From Deltaproteobacteria bacterium RIFOXYA12_FULL_61_11 (GTDB taxonomy: Bacteria; Bdellovibrionota_F; JAHFAK01; YA12-FULL-61-11): a stretch of 10,886 nt of DNA. Of this stretch, positions 1 through 5,618 are shown one piece after another. A program made the translations under genes and the position numbers. Position 1 is the first letter of the stretch, and each line of letters begins with the position of its first letter. Location: contig MGSU01000064.1 of the NCBI GenBank assembly GCA_001799195.1, positions 15,472-26,357 of the forward strand, read 5' to 3'. Below the pieces are notes generated by a model. That model did no database searches. It was not told the origin of the DNA and was given only the letters and a program-made list of their open reading frames with translations.

Positions 1-1
1 G

Positions 2-778
2 CCCGAGTTCGCGCCGGGAGCACCGGAGAACACCTATAGCCGGACCAAGGCCGAGGCGAAACGGTGCGTGCTCGACCACCAACGCCGCACCGGAGCCCAT
101 ACCATCGTCTTCGAACCGACCATCATCGGAGGGTCGAGCAAGGACGGCGCCACCCGCAAGTACAATTTGTTCTATGTTTTCTTGTTGTTGGGGTTCTGCA
201 ACAAGCTCCCTTTCCTTGCCGCTCCCGATAATCGGCTCGACATCGTACCCGTGGATTGGGTCGGTGAGGTGATTGCGGCCTTCATGACCCAGTCTCGTTT
301 CCTTTTCGGCGTGGTGCGCCTGGCCGCGGGCGAGAAGAGTATCACCAATCGCCAGTTCCACGATGCGGCCCGGCACTTCTATACCAGCCGTTGCCCGCGC
401 CGCAGGTTTCGCACGATACGCTTCCTCCCCGAAGTCGTGTTCCGAGCTCTCTTCTTCAGCCAGGTCGTCGCAGTGAAACTGGTGTTCATGCTCACCCGCC
501 GCCAGAGCCTCGGGAAGAGAGCCCGCGGCTTGGCCACGCTGGCCAACTACCTGCCCTTCATGACCGGGCGCAAACGGTTTGCCAATGCCCGCAGCGAGGC
601 GCTGATCGCCGAGTACACCGATTGTCCTCCCGCTCCTGTGCTGTTGGAACATTGTGAGAATCGTGTTCTTCGCGACGACAACGACAGCAAGGGGTACTTC
701 CTCACCCTGCTCGACGATACCCTGCGCACCCGTTTCGGCGGTTTACTCGATCGCTTCGACCCGCCCTCCCGTCCCTAG
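2..778 (+). CDS. NAD(P)-dependent extended short-chain dehydrogenase/epimerase-like protein, 5'-truncated by the window edge
   Basis: The reading frame is open from base 2, so the N-terminal Rossmann dinucleotide-binding half lies outside the window and only 258 C-terminal residues are visible. Near the start is a YxxxK catalytic pair (Tyr codon at 35, Lys codon at 47, context TYSRTKAEAK), the active-site signature of short-chain dehydrogenases. About 25 residues later comes FEPTIIGGSSKDG, the substrate-loop segment typical of extended SDRs, then LDIVPVDWV, which resembles the VPVDyV motif of thioester-reductase and fatty-acyl-reductase-like (NAD_binding_4) members. The C-terminal half is basic, with hydrophobic patches such as VVFRALFFSQVVAVKLVFML, so membrane association is possible. 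A GTG at 68 could be taken for a start, but the catalytic motif lies upstream of it, so it is internal. The substrate cannot be read from this fragment. A nucleotide-sugar epimerase is the alternative; membership of the SDR superfamily is secure. Confidence 0.85.
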   Translation, partial: PEFAPGAPENTYSRTKAEAKRCVLDHQRRTGAHTIVFEPTIIGGSSKDGATRKYNLFYVFLLLGFCNKLPFLAAPDNRLDIVPVDWVGEVIAAFMTQSRFLFGVVRLAAGEKSITNRQFHDAARHFYTSRCPRRRFRTIRFLPEVVFRALFFSQVVAVKLVFMLTRRQSLGKRARGLATLANYLPFMTGRKRFANARSEALIAEYTDCPPAPVLLEHCENRVLRDDNDSKGYFLTLLDDTLRTRFGGLLDRFDPPSRP

Positions 779-803
779 GCAGGTATCCGATCCAACCCGT
801 ATT

Positions 804-994
804 CCTTCAGTCTTGGGGTGAATTGCAGGTTGTTTCTCGCCACATGGGGGTGGCGCCGACGGGGGACCCCCGCCACGCGCAAGCATGAGCATGGTGGGGT
901 CGACCGCAAGGATGCGGACATCCAGCGCCGCGTAGGATGCAGCGGCGTCGGTGTGAGAGGCGACAGGACCCCTTACCCAAACCAAGACTGAAGG
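804..994. repeat. Segment bounded by a perfect 13-bp inverted repeat; possible MITE or IS remnant
   Basis: CCTTCAGTCTTGG at 804-816 is the exact reverse complement of CCAAGACTGAAGG at 982-994, giving a 191-bp unit. The similarity continues outward with a gap: CAACCC stands just left of the left arm (792-797), and its complement GGGTTG overlaps the right end (993-998). Inside are two further self-complementary pairs, GTGGCG/CGCCAC (850-855, 871-876) and CGCCGC/GCGGCG (926-931, 942-947). No target-site duplication is visible next to the arms. The form suits a small non-autonomous transposable element or the collapsed ends of an insertion sequence, but a single copy cannot prove it. A structured transcript end behind the upstream dehydrogenase gene is an alternative. 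Confidence 0.45.
850..876. terminator. Strong hairpin behind the dehydrogenase gene, possible terminator
   Basis: GTGGCG (850-855) pairs perfectly with CGCCAC (871-876), and the interior has a G-run facing a C-run (861-864 and 867-870) that could lengthen the stem. It begins 72 bases after the stop at 778. No T-run follows, so it would be an atypical terminator. It lies inside the inverted-repeat segment and may belong to that element instead. Confidence 0.3.
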
Positions 995-1032
995 GTTGTG
1001 CGACCCCCCCCCGATCCTCGGTTTACACTTCG

Positions 1033-1220
1033 TTCCGGCTCTGCTATGCACTTCCCCGGAGGAGCTGGAACGCTCCGACTCCTCCAACGATCGGTGCCGG
1101 GAAACGAGTGGAAGACTCGTGCTGCCCCGCAGCCGTGAGGGGAACGACCGTCCGATAGGCCACTGGCGCCCGAGGTGCCGGGAAGGCGGACCAGTAGGGG
1201 GCCCCGAGCCGGAAGACCGA
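1033..1220 (+). promoter_or_regulatory. Cobalamin (B12) riboswitch, aptamer
   Basis: The core elements occur in the right order: GGTGCC followed by GGGAA (1094-1104), a perfect hairpin ACGAGT/ACTCGT (1105-1110 with 1116-1121), the junction run GCTGCCCCGCAGCCGT (from 1122), the B12 box GCCACTG (1159-1165), GGGAAGGCG (1180-1188), and the 3' signature AGCCGGAAGACC (1207-1218). A perfect 9-bp stem (TTCCGGCTC 1033-1041 with GAGCCGGAA 1206-1214) encloses the aptamer. Within it GGAGGA (1058-1063) pairs with TCCTCC (1081-1086), or alternatively GGAGC (1061-1065) with GCTCC (1072-1076). The known class binds adenosylcobalamin or related cobalamins and lowers expression when ligand is present. Here it precedes a complete B12 importer operon, as expected. 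The end coordinates are approximate. Confidence 0.95.
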
Positions 1221-1236
1221 ACCGATCGCACACCGC

Positions 1237-1271
1237 GAGGGAGGTCCGTATGTCCGGCCGTTTTCCCCCTC
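1237..1271 (+). promoter_or_regulatory. Riboswitch expression platform: strong RBS of the leader ORF with possible sequestering stem
   Basis: GAGGGAGG (1237-1244) is a strong Shine-Dalgarno sequence ending 5 bases before ATG 1250, only about 20 bases after the aptamer. GAGGG (1237-1241) can pair with CCCTC (1267-1271), which would fold the ribosome site and the start codon into one hairpin. No terminator with a T-run is evident between the aptamer and btuF, so translational control seems likelier than attenuation. The 5-bp stem is short; the pairing is an inference. Confidence 0.4.
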
Positions 1272-1315
1272 TTTCACCACCGTGTTCCCCGTTGCTGCAC
1301 AGCGGAGGCCGCTGA
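1250..1315 (+). CDS. Short leader ORF (21 aa) between B12 riboswitch and btuF
   Basis: ATG at 1250 follows the Shine-Dalgarno sequence GAGGGAGG with ideal spacing. The ORF encodes 21 residues beginning MSGRFPPLSPPC and ending LLHSGGR, with five prolines, and stops at TGA 1313-1315. The last base of the stop is the first base of the btuF ATG (TGATG), a classic coupling arrangement. It is too short to hold a known domain and I recognise no family. Its placement suggests that the riboswitch controls its ribosome site and that ribosomes finishing it re-initiate on btuF. btuF also has a weaker site of its own (GGAGG, 1303-1307). Whether the peptide itself matters is unknown; a chance ORF remains possible. 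Confidence 0.5.
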   Translation: MSGRFPPLSPPCSPLLHSGGR

Positions 1316-2238
1316 TGCAGGTCCGTCATCGACTGTTCCTGCTCTTGTTCGGCGGTGCCATCCTCCTTACCGTGGTGTTACCGACCGTGTTGCTCCGGGT
1401 GGAATCGGCGAGATCATCCGACAGCGCGGCGTGCAGCCGATTGGTGTCGCTCTCTCCCAGCCTGACCCAGACGGTGCTCGCGTTGGGGTTGGCCTCGTCC
1501 CTCGTCGGGGTGACGAGGTTCTGCACCCTGCCCCTCGGTCAAGAGGTCGCCCGGGTCGGGGGTTTTCTCGACCCGGACCTGGAAGCCGTGGTGGCGGCGC
1601 GGCCGACCCTGGTGTTGCTCCTTCCCGCTCAGGACGAGGTACGGGCAAGCCTGGAAGATTTCGGTCTTCGGACCCTGACCGCCGGGAACGATACGGTCGA
1701 CCAGATCCTCCAGACCGTTGGAGAAATCGGCCGGCGCTGCCACGTGGTGGATCGGGCGGAAGTGGTCGTCAAAGCGTTGCAAGGGATGATACGGCGCGTC
1801 GCCGAGGCGGTGCCCGAGGGAAAGCGGCCGCGGGTGTTGCTCTCCGTGGGCCGTTCTTTGGCAGATCCGGTACTGCGCGAGGTACACCTCGCAGGACCGC
1901 GCACCTTCTTGGGAGAACTCCTGGTCTTGGCGGGTGGGACCAATGCCTACACACGCACCGAGGGCCCGGCCTACCCGGCACTCTCGGCCGAAGGGGTCTT
2001 GAGCTTGGATCCCGAGGTGGTCCTCGAGGTCCTGCCCGAGAGCGATCTCGGCTCCCTGGGACCCGTTCAGGCCTTGAGGGCCTGGTACCGGCTCTCCTCG
2101 CTCACCGCGGCCCGCGAGGGACGGATCCATCTCGTGACGAGGCCGGAGGGCGTCGTGCCCGGGCCGGAGTTCGTTTGGTGGCTCGAGCGTTTTGCCTCCT
2201 TGCTGCACCCGGTCGCCACGCCGGAGGCAGACCGATGA
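1315..2238 (+). CDS. btuF: Cobalamin-binding periplasmic protein of a B12 ABC importer (BtuF-like)
   Basis: This is the substrate-capture protein of the vitamin B12 importer, delivering cobalamin to the BtuCD complex at the inner membrane. The 307-residue product opens with basic MQVRHR and a long hydrophobic stretch (about residues 7-27), a signal peptide or uncleaved anchor. The helical-backbone binding-protein fold follows: RLVSLSPSLTQTVLALG (about 42-58), then VGVTRFC (64-70), GGFLDPDLEAVVAARPTLVL (about 82-101) and a C-terminal lobe with LAGGTNAY. These match the BtuF/FhuD family pattern and its usual length. I chose ATG 1315 because it has GGAGG eight bases upstream, overlaps the leader ORF stop and starts directly at the signal sequence; a GTG at 1282 would add 11 residues without a visible ribosome site. 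The gene overlaps btuD by four bases (ATGA). The riboswitch makes cobalamin far likelier than siderophore or haem. Confidence 0.9.
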   Translation: MQVRHRLFLLLFGGAILLTVVLPTVLLRVESARSSDSAACSRLVSLSPSLTQTVLALGLASSLVGVTRFCTLPLGQEVARVGGFLDPDLEAVVAARPTLVLLLPAQDEVRASLEDFGLRTLTAGNDTVDQILQTVGEIGRRCHVVDRAEVVVKALQGMIRRVAEAVPEGKRPRVLLSVGRSLADPVLREVHLAGPRTFLGELLVLAGGTNAYTRTEGPAYPALSAEGVLSLDPEVVLEVLPESDLGSLGPVQALRAWYRLSSLTAAREGRIHLVTRPEGVVPGPEFVWWLERFASLLHPVATPEADR

Positions 2239-3023
2239 ACGTCGTACCGGTGCTCAGAGTCCGTGAGCTTTCCTGCACCCTCGGCGGGCGCGAGGTTTTA
2301 CACGGGGTGTCCTTAGCCCTCGAGCCCGGCTGCTTCCTCGCCGTGCTCGGTCCCAACGGTGCGGGCAAGACCACCTTGCTCCGGGTACTCGCCGGACTGT
2401 TGACGCCCCAACGTGGGGAACTCGAGGTGTCGGGTTACCGGCTCTGCGACCTGCCCCGGAGAAAGATCGCCACGCTGCTCGGGTACGTCCCCCAATCGCT
2501 GGGGAGTGAGCTCCCGTTCAGCGTGCGGACCTTCCTGGCCCTGGCGCGGTATCCGTACCTCGGGGCCTTCTCCGAACTCCCGCGTCAGGATCGCGCCCTG
2601 GTCGACGAGATGCTGGAGCGCTGCGGGCTGCTGGCGCTTTCCGAACGGCGGGTGGATAGCTTGAGCGGAGGGGAACGCCAGCGCGTCTCGGTCGCCGCGG
2701 CCTTGGTGCAGCATACCCCGATCATCTTGCTCGACGAGCCGACCGCGTATCTCGACCCGAGGCACGAGGCCGAGGTCCTCACCTTGCTCCGCCGCGCCAA
2801 TCGCGAGCTCGGCAAGACCCTGGTCATGGTCACCCACGACCTCAACGCCGCGGTGCTCCATGCGCAGCGGGCCCTGATCCTTGCCGAGGGACGAGTGCGC
2901 TACGACGGTCCGGTCGCCGGCGTCATGGACGAGGCTCTCCTCCTCGAAGTCTATGGGCACAATGCCTTGTTCGTGGAGCATCCGCACAGTGGCCAGCGCC
3001 TGCTCGTCCCGGAGGGACCATGA
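2235..3023 (+). CDS. btuD: B12 ABC importer ATP-binding subunit (BtuD-like)
   Basis: The 262-residue cytoplasmic ATPase powers cobalamin import by the permease encoded next. All ABC motifs are intact: Walker A GPNGAGKTT (39-47), Q-loop glutamine 87 in GYVPQ, signature LSGGE (143-147), Walker B IILLDEPTAYLDP (from 163) and the switch histidine 201 in VTHD. Sequence style and length are those of the BtuD/FecE/FhuC iron-siderophore/B12 subfamily, so the substrate is assigned from operon context. The start ATG 2235 lies in the overlap with the btuF stop (ATGA), and the 3' end overlaps the btuC start in the same way, implying tightly coupled translation and fixed stoichiometry. The frame stays open far upstream across btuF and the riboswitch, but that extension is not protein-like. 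Confidence 0.93.
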   Translation: MNVVPVLRVRELSCTLGGREVLHGVSLALEPGCFLAVLGPNGAGKTTLLRVLAGLLTPQRGELEVSGYRLCDLPRRKIATLLGYVPQSLGSELPFSVRTFLALARYPYLGAFSELPRQDRALVDEMLERCGLLALSERRVDSLSGGERQRVSVAAALVQHTPIILLDEPTAYLDPRHEAEVLTLLRRANRELGKTLVMVTHDLNAAVLHAQRALILAEGRVRYDGPVAGVMDEALLLEVYGHNALFVEHPHSGQRLLVPEGP

Positions 3024-4015
3024 AACCCGGGCCGACCACGAGGCTGTTCGTCCTCGGCGTGCTCGCTCTGTCGGTGCTGGCCTCGGCCCCCTTCCTCGGG
3101 AGCGAGTTTCTCTCGCCCGCACTCCTGTGGACGACCGGGCCGGCGGGACCCGAGCGGGAGATCCTCCTGGTGTTGCGCTTTCCGCGCGTGCTGTTGGCCT
3201 TCCTGGCAGGGGGGAGTCTCGGCGTCGGCGGACTGGTGTTCCAGAGCGTGTTCCGCAACCCCCTGGCCTCGCCCTATACGCTCGGGGTGGCCAGCGGTGC
3301 CGCGTTCGGTGCGGCCCTCACCGTCATCCTCGGACTGGGCGCGACTGCGTTTGGTCCAGCGTGGCAGACGGTGGGAGCCTTTGCCGGGGGATTAGGCGTG
3401 ATGGCCCTGGTCCAGGCCTTGGGCCGCGTTGCCGGGAGGGGCAGTGCCACCCTGCTCTTGGCAGGAGTTGCGGTCAGCTTCTCCTGTTCCGGCGCCATGC
3501 TGTTCCTGCAATACCTCGCCGATTTCACCCAGACCTTCCGGTTGGTCCGTTGGCTCATGGGTGGTGTGGCCACCGTGGGTTACGGCGGCCTTGCCGTGGC
3601 CGCTCCCCTGGTCCTCTGCTGTCTCGCGGGGGTCTACCGCTTGGACCGGGAACAAGACCTCCTCCTGCTCGGCGAGGAACTTGCCGCTGCCCGCGGGGTT
3701 GCTGTCGAGAAGGTGGTCATGCTCCTCCTCTTCTTGGTCACCGTCGCGATCGGTGCGGTGGTTGCGCTCTGCGGTCCGATCGGCTTCGTCGGGTTGATGA
3801 TCCCTCACCTCTGCCGACCGCTGGTAGGCCCGGAGCACCGCTATCTCGTGCCTGCGACCATGCTCACGGGCGGAGGCTTCCTCGTGCTGGCAGACCTCCT
3901 GGGCCGCACCCTCATCGCGCCTGCCGAGCTCCCGGTCGGGGTCTTGACCGCGCTGCTCGGTGGGCCGTTCTTCCTGGTCGTATTGTGGCGGAGTCGGGGG
4001 AGTTCCGACCGGTGA
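3020..4015 (+). CDS. btuC: B12 ABC importer permease (BtuC-like, FecCD family)
   Basis: This 331-residue, mostly hydrophobic protein should form the dimeric inner-membrane channel with about ten transmembrane helices. FecCD-family hallmarks are clear: RFPRVLLAFLAGGSLGVGG (about 53-71), FRNPLASPYTLGVASGA (about 78-94), the cytoplasmic coupling segment LLGEELAAARGVAVEK (216-231) that contacts the ATPase, GPIGFVGLMIPHLCRPLVG (252-270) and the C-terminal GRTLIAPAELPVGVLTALLGGPFF. Length and motif order are normal for the family. It starts at ATG 3020, overlapping the btuD stop, and is the last gene of the operon. No TonB-dependent receptor (btuB) lies in the window, so the outer-membrane step must be encoded elsewhere. 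Confidence 0.93.
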   Translation: MKPGPTTRLFVLGVLALSVLASAPFLGSEFLSPALLWTTGPAGPEREILLVLRFPRVLLAFLAGGSLGVGGLVFQSVFRNPLASPYTLGVASGAAFGAALTVILGLGATAFGPAWQTVGAFAGGLGVMALVQALGRVAGRGSATLLLAGVAVSFSCSGAMLFLQYLADFTQTFRLVRWLMGGVATVGYGGLAVAAPLVLCCLAGVYRLDREQDLLLLGEELAAARGVAVEKVVMLLLFLVTVAIGAVVALCGPIGFVGLMIPHLCRPLVGPEHRYLVPATMLTGGGFLVLADLLGRTLIAPAELPVGVLTALLGGPFFLVVLWRSRGSSDR

Positions 4016-4037
4016 GGGGGGCTTTCGCGCCTCACCG
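4010..4037 (+). terminator. Hairpin at the end of the B12 operon, probable terminator
   Basis: CGGTGAGG (4010-4017) pairs perfectly over eight bases with CCTCACCG (4030-4037) around a 12-base loop. The left arm contains the btuC stop codon (4013-4015). The following bases (TCGTTCC) have no real T-run, so termination may be weak. The place, between the last operon gene and an independent promoter, supports the call. Confidence 0.5.
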
Positions 4038-4066
4038 TCGTTCCAAGTTGAACTCCGATCCCGAAT

Positions 4067-4096
4067 TTGACTATGGACATTGACCATGGTTATTAT
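4067..4096 (+). promoter_or_regulatory. Sigma70-like promoter of the toxin-antitoxin operon
   Basis: TTGACT (4067-4072) and TATTAT (4091-4096) each match five of six consensus bases and are separated by 18 bases. They lie in a conspicuously AT-rich patch for this GC-rich window. Transcription would begin near 4103, about 25 bases before the antitoxin ATG. The spacer contains ATGG (4073-4076) and CCAT (4084-4087) in inverted order, a possible half-site pair for autorepression by the antitoxin, as is usual for Phd/YefM systems. That operator call is weak. Confidence 0.6.
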
Positions 4097-4127
4097 CGTG
4101 ATGCACGGTGTGTCTCAGGGGGACCCC

Positions 4128-4376
4128 ATGGACAACCAAGATTCCATCTCGATCTCGGCCTTCAAGGCGACCTGTCTCAAGTTGCTGGTCCAGGTGAAGA
4201 ACACCGGACGCTGCCTTCTCGTGACCAAGAGGGGCGAGCCCATAGCCCTCATCACGCCACCGGTCAAGAAGGCGAGCGAGGCGAGCTGGCTGGGGTCGAT
4301 GAAGAACCGGGGTGAGCTCGAGGGAGAAATCCTCTCGCCAGCCGGTTCTCCCGAGGACTGGGAGGGTTTGAACTAG
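4128..4376 (+). CDS. Type II antitoxin, Phd/YefM family
   Basis: The 82-residue product carries the Phd/YefM N-terminal DNA-binding fold: SISAFKATCLKLLVQV (about 7-22), then TGRCLLVTKRGEPIALITP (about 26-44), the beta-hairpin block diagnostic of this family. The C-terminal half is charged and probably disordered until it wraps the toxin. It should neutralise the PIN nuclease encoded next and repress its own promoter. ATG 4128 is chosen because a G-rich ribosome site (AGGGGG) ends five bases upstream and the protein starts just before the domain. In-frame starts further upstream (TTG 4080, ATG 4101) would overlap the promoter region. The stop TAG is directly followed by the toxin start. Confidence 0.87.
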   Translation: MDNQDSISISAFKATCLKLLVQVKNTGRCLLVTKRGEPIALITPPVKKASEASWLGSMKNRGELEGEILSPAGSPEDWEGLN

Positions 4377-4769
4377 TTGAAACTGCTGCTGGATACCCAT
4401 ATTCTGCTGTGGAGCTTGTTGGACCCCGACAGGCTGACGCCGGAGGTCCGCGCGCTCCTGCAGGACGAGAAGGTGGAAGTCTGGTATTCCCCCATCACCC
4501 TCTGGGAGATCCTGCTGCTGGGGCAGAAAGCGCGGGTGATCCTGCGTCCCGATCCGGAAACCTTCGTCCGAGACATGTTGGTTACCGTTCCCCTGAGGGA
4601 AGCCCCCCTCTCCGGTGAAATCGCTATTCGCAGCAGGAACCTGGCCCTCCCTCATGAAGATCCGGCCGACAGATTCCTCATAGCCACGGCTCTCGTCTAC
4701 GAGCTGGACTTCGCGACCGCCGACGATCGGATACTGTCGGCAAGGCCGTGCCGGATCCTGGCCTGCTGA
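4377..4769 (+). CDS. Type II toxin, PIN-domain ribonuclease (VapC family)
   Basis: The 130-residue product is a single PIN domain, which in this family cleaves RNA in the cytoplasm, often tRNA or rRNA, with metal ions held by acidic residues. The expected acidic set is present: Asp6 in MKLLLDTHILLW, Glu44 in ITLWEI, Asp98 in DPADRFLIATA and Asp116 in TADDRIL, so it appears catalytically intact. The start is TTG 4377, immediately after the antitoxin TAG. MKLLLDTHILLW is the canonical family N-terminus, and the ribosome site GGGAGGG (4360-4366) sits ten bases upstream inside the antitoxin gene. The rare start and long spacing would keep toxin output below antitoxin output. The target cannot be predicted from sequence. 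Confidence 0.9.
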   Translation: MKLLLDTHILLWSLLDPDRLTPEVRALLQDEKVEVWYSPITLWEILLLGQKARVILRPDPETFVRDMLVTVPLREAPLSGEIAIRSRNLALPHEDPADRFLIATALVYELDFATADDRILSARPCRILAC

Positions 4770-4805
4770 CCGACCTCGAGGAACTCTTCACCCTAGGAGA
4801 CCGGC

Positions 4806-5585
4806 ATGGAGCTGTGTTCGTACCCCCTACATCCCGGGAAACCCGCGCTCGGGTCCCTGGTCACTGCTGAGGCGTATCGGGAGTATGCAACGGCTGGATC
4901 GGGCAAGGCGCCCCGGGTACCTCCCTCGGTCCTGCTCTGCTTCCACGCCGAGGTCGTCCACCGGGCCCAAGAAGCGGGCTGGACGAGATCGGAGAGAACG
5001 CTCGGGCACTCGATGCTCCTGCCCGAGACCGAGCCCGCCCTCATCGCGCTGCATCGGCTGCCGGGTATCGGCGCGCCTATGGCCGCGGCAACTTTGGAAG
5101 ACCTCATCGCCTGCGGTCTCCGGCGATGTTTGATCGTGGGTACGGCCGGGGGTCTTAGACCTGAGCTTGCTCCAGGGACCCTGATCCTGGCAGACCAGGC
5201 GCTGCGCGACGAGGGGACCTCGTGGCACTACCTGCCGCCGGCGCGTTCGGTCGAGGCTTCGCCAAGTCTTGTCGGGGAGCTGGAACGCGCGCTCGAGGCT
5301 TCGGAGCTCTCCTTCGCGAGGGGGACCACCTGGACCACCGACGCCCCCTATCGGGAAACGGTTGAGGAGGTGGTGGCCTATCGAGGTGCGGGCGTCCTGA
5401 GCGTCGAGATGGAGGCGGCGGCGGTCTTCGCCGTCGCCGCGTGCCGAGGGATAGAAGCCGCCGCGCTGTTGGTCCTCAGCGATGTGCTCGACGAGCGGGG
5501 GTGGGTGCCGCGCTTCTTCGCGCCCGAGGTCGAGACAGGCCTCTCCAACGCCGCGCGTATAGGTTTGGAGGTCCTTGGAGGCTGA
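4806..5585 (+). CDS. Nucleoside phosphorylase family protein (purine/uridine phosphorylase-like)
   Basis: The 259-residue enzyme belongs to the PNP/UDP phosphorylase family, which cleaves the glycosidic bond of a nucleoside with phosphate in salvage. Diagnostic blocks are IVGTAGGLRPELAPGTLILAD (about 110-130), RDEGTSWHY (134-142), TTDAPYRET (177-185), the ribose-binding SVEMEAAAVF (199-208) and SDVLDERGW (225-233). The SD pair occupies the place of the catalytic Asp of hexameric purine phosphorylases, which leans toward a purine or related substrate; uridine is the alternative. Start ATG 4806 has AGGAG (4795-4799) six bases upstream. The gene begins 36 bases after the toxin stop and may be co-transcribed with it, since no separate promoter or terminator is obvious. 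Family is secure; exact substrate is not. Confidence 0.85.
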   Translation: MELCSYPLHPGKPALGSLVTAEAYREYATAGSGKAPRVPPSVLLCFHAEVVHRAQEAGWTRSERTLGHSMLLPETEPALIALHRLPGIGAPMAAATLEDLIACGLRRCLIVGTAGGLRPELAPGTLILADQALRDEGTSWHYLPPARSVEASPSLVGELERALEASELSFARGTTWTTDAPYRETVEEVVAYRGAGVLSVEMEAAAVFAVAACRGIEAAALLVLSDVLDERGWVPRFFAPEVETGLSNAARIGLEVLGG

Positions 5586-5607
5586 GGTCGGAGCCTCGAA
5601 TCCGACC
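5586..5607. terminator. Hairpin between convergent operons, possible bidirectional terminator
   Basis: GGTCGGA (5586-5592) pairs perfectly with TCCGACC (5601-5607) around an 8-base loop. It starts on the base after the phosphorylase stop and ends 11 bases from the stop of the convergent minus-strand barrel gene. Neither side has a T-run, so its strength as an intrinsic terminator is uncertain. Confidence 0.45.
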
Positions 5608-5618
5608 CGGGAGGACGT

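Larger units (their letters stand above)
779..1032. other. Intergenic region upstream of the B12 riboswitch
   Basis: No convincing gene is present on either strand. The stretch holds the inverted-repeat-bounded segment at 804-994 (separate entry), two internal hairpins (850-855 with 871-876, and 926-931 with 942-947), and a run of nine C at 1004-1012. The promoter for the riboswitch operon should lie at its right end. TTGTGC at 996-1001 and TTTACA at 1022-1027 are 20 bases apart and match the sigma70 consensus poorly, so I do not call a promoter. Confidence 0.6.

Noticed and set aside
68-70. GTG as start codon of the first gene
   Set aside because: The catalytic YxxxK motif is encoded upstream (35-49) in the same open frame, so the gene begins outside the window.
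996-1027. TTGTGC and TTTACA as a promoter for the riboswitch transcript
   Set aside because: Both hexamers are poor and spaced 20 bases apart; a promoter must exist near here but this evidence is too weak to call it.
743-1231. Minus-strand ORF of 162 codons covering the intergenic region and the riboswitch
   Set aside because: It is antisense to a structured riboswitch, overlaps the end of the dehydrogenase gene and has no domain. A small part might be decayed transposase code of the inverted-repeat element, but nothing supports this.
996-2234. Upstream extension of the btuD reading frame, open for over 1.2 kb across the riboswitch and btuF
   Set aside because: The translation is Arg/Gly/Pro-rich and low in hydrophobic pattern, it runs through a riboswitch and a clear btuF gene in another frame, and the ABC domain begins only after ATG 2235. 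GC-rich DNA makes such open frames common.
2313-3122. Minus-strand ORF of 269 codons opposite btuD
   Set aside because: It mirrors the ATPase gene codon by codon and has no recognisable domain; the plus-strand ABC motifs are complete.
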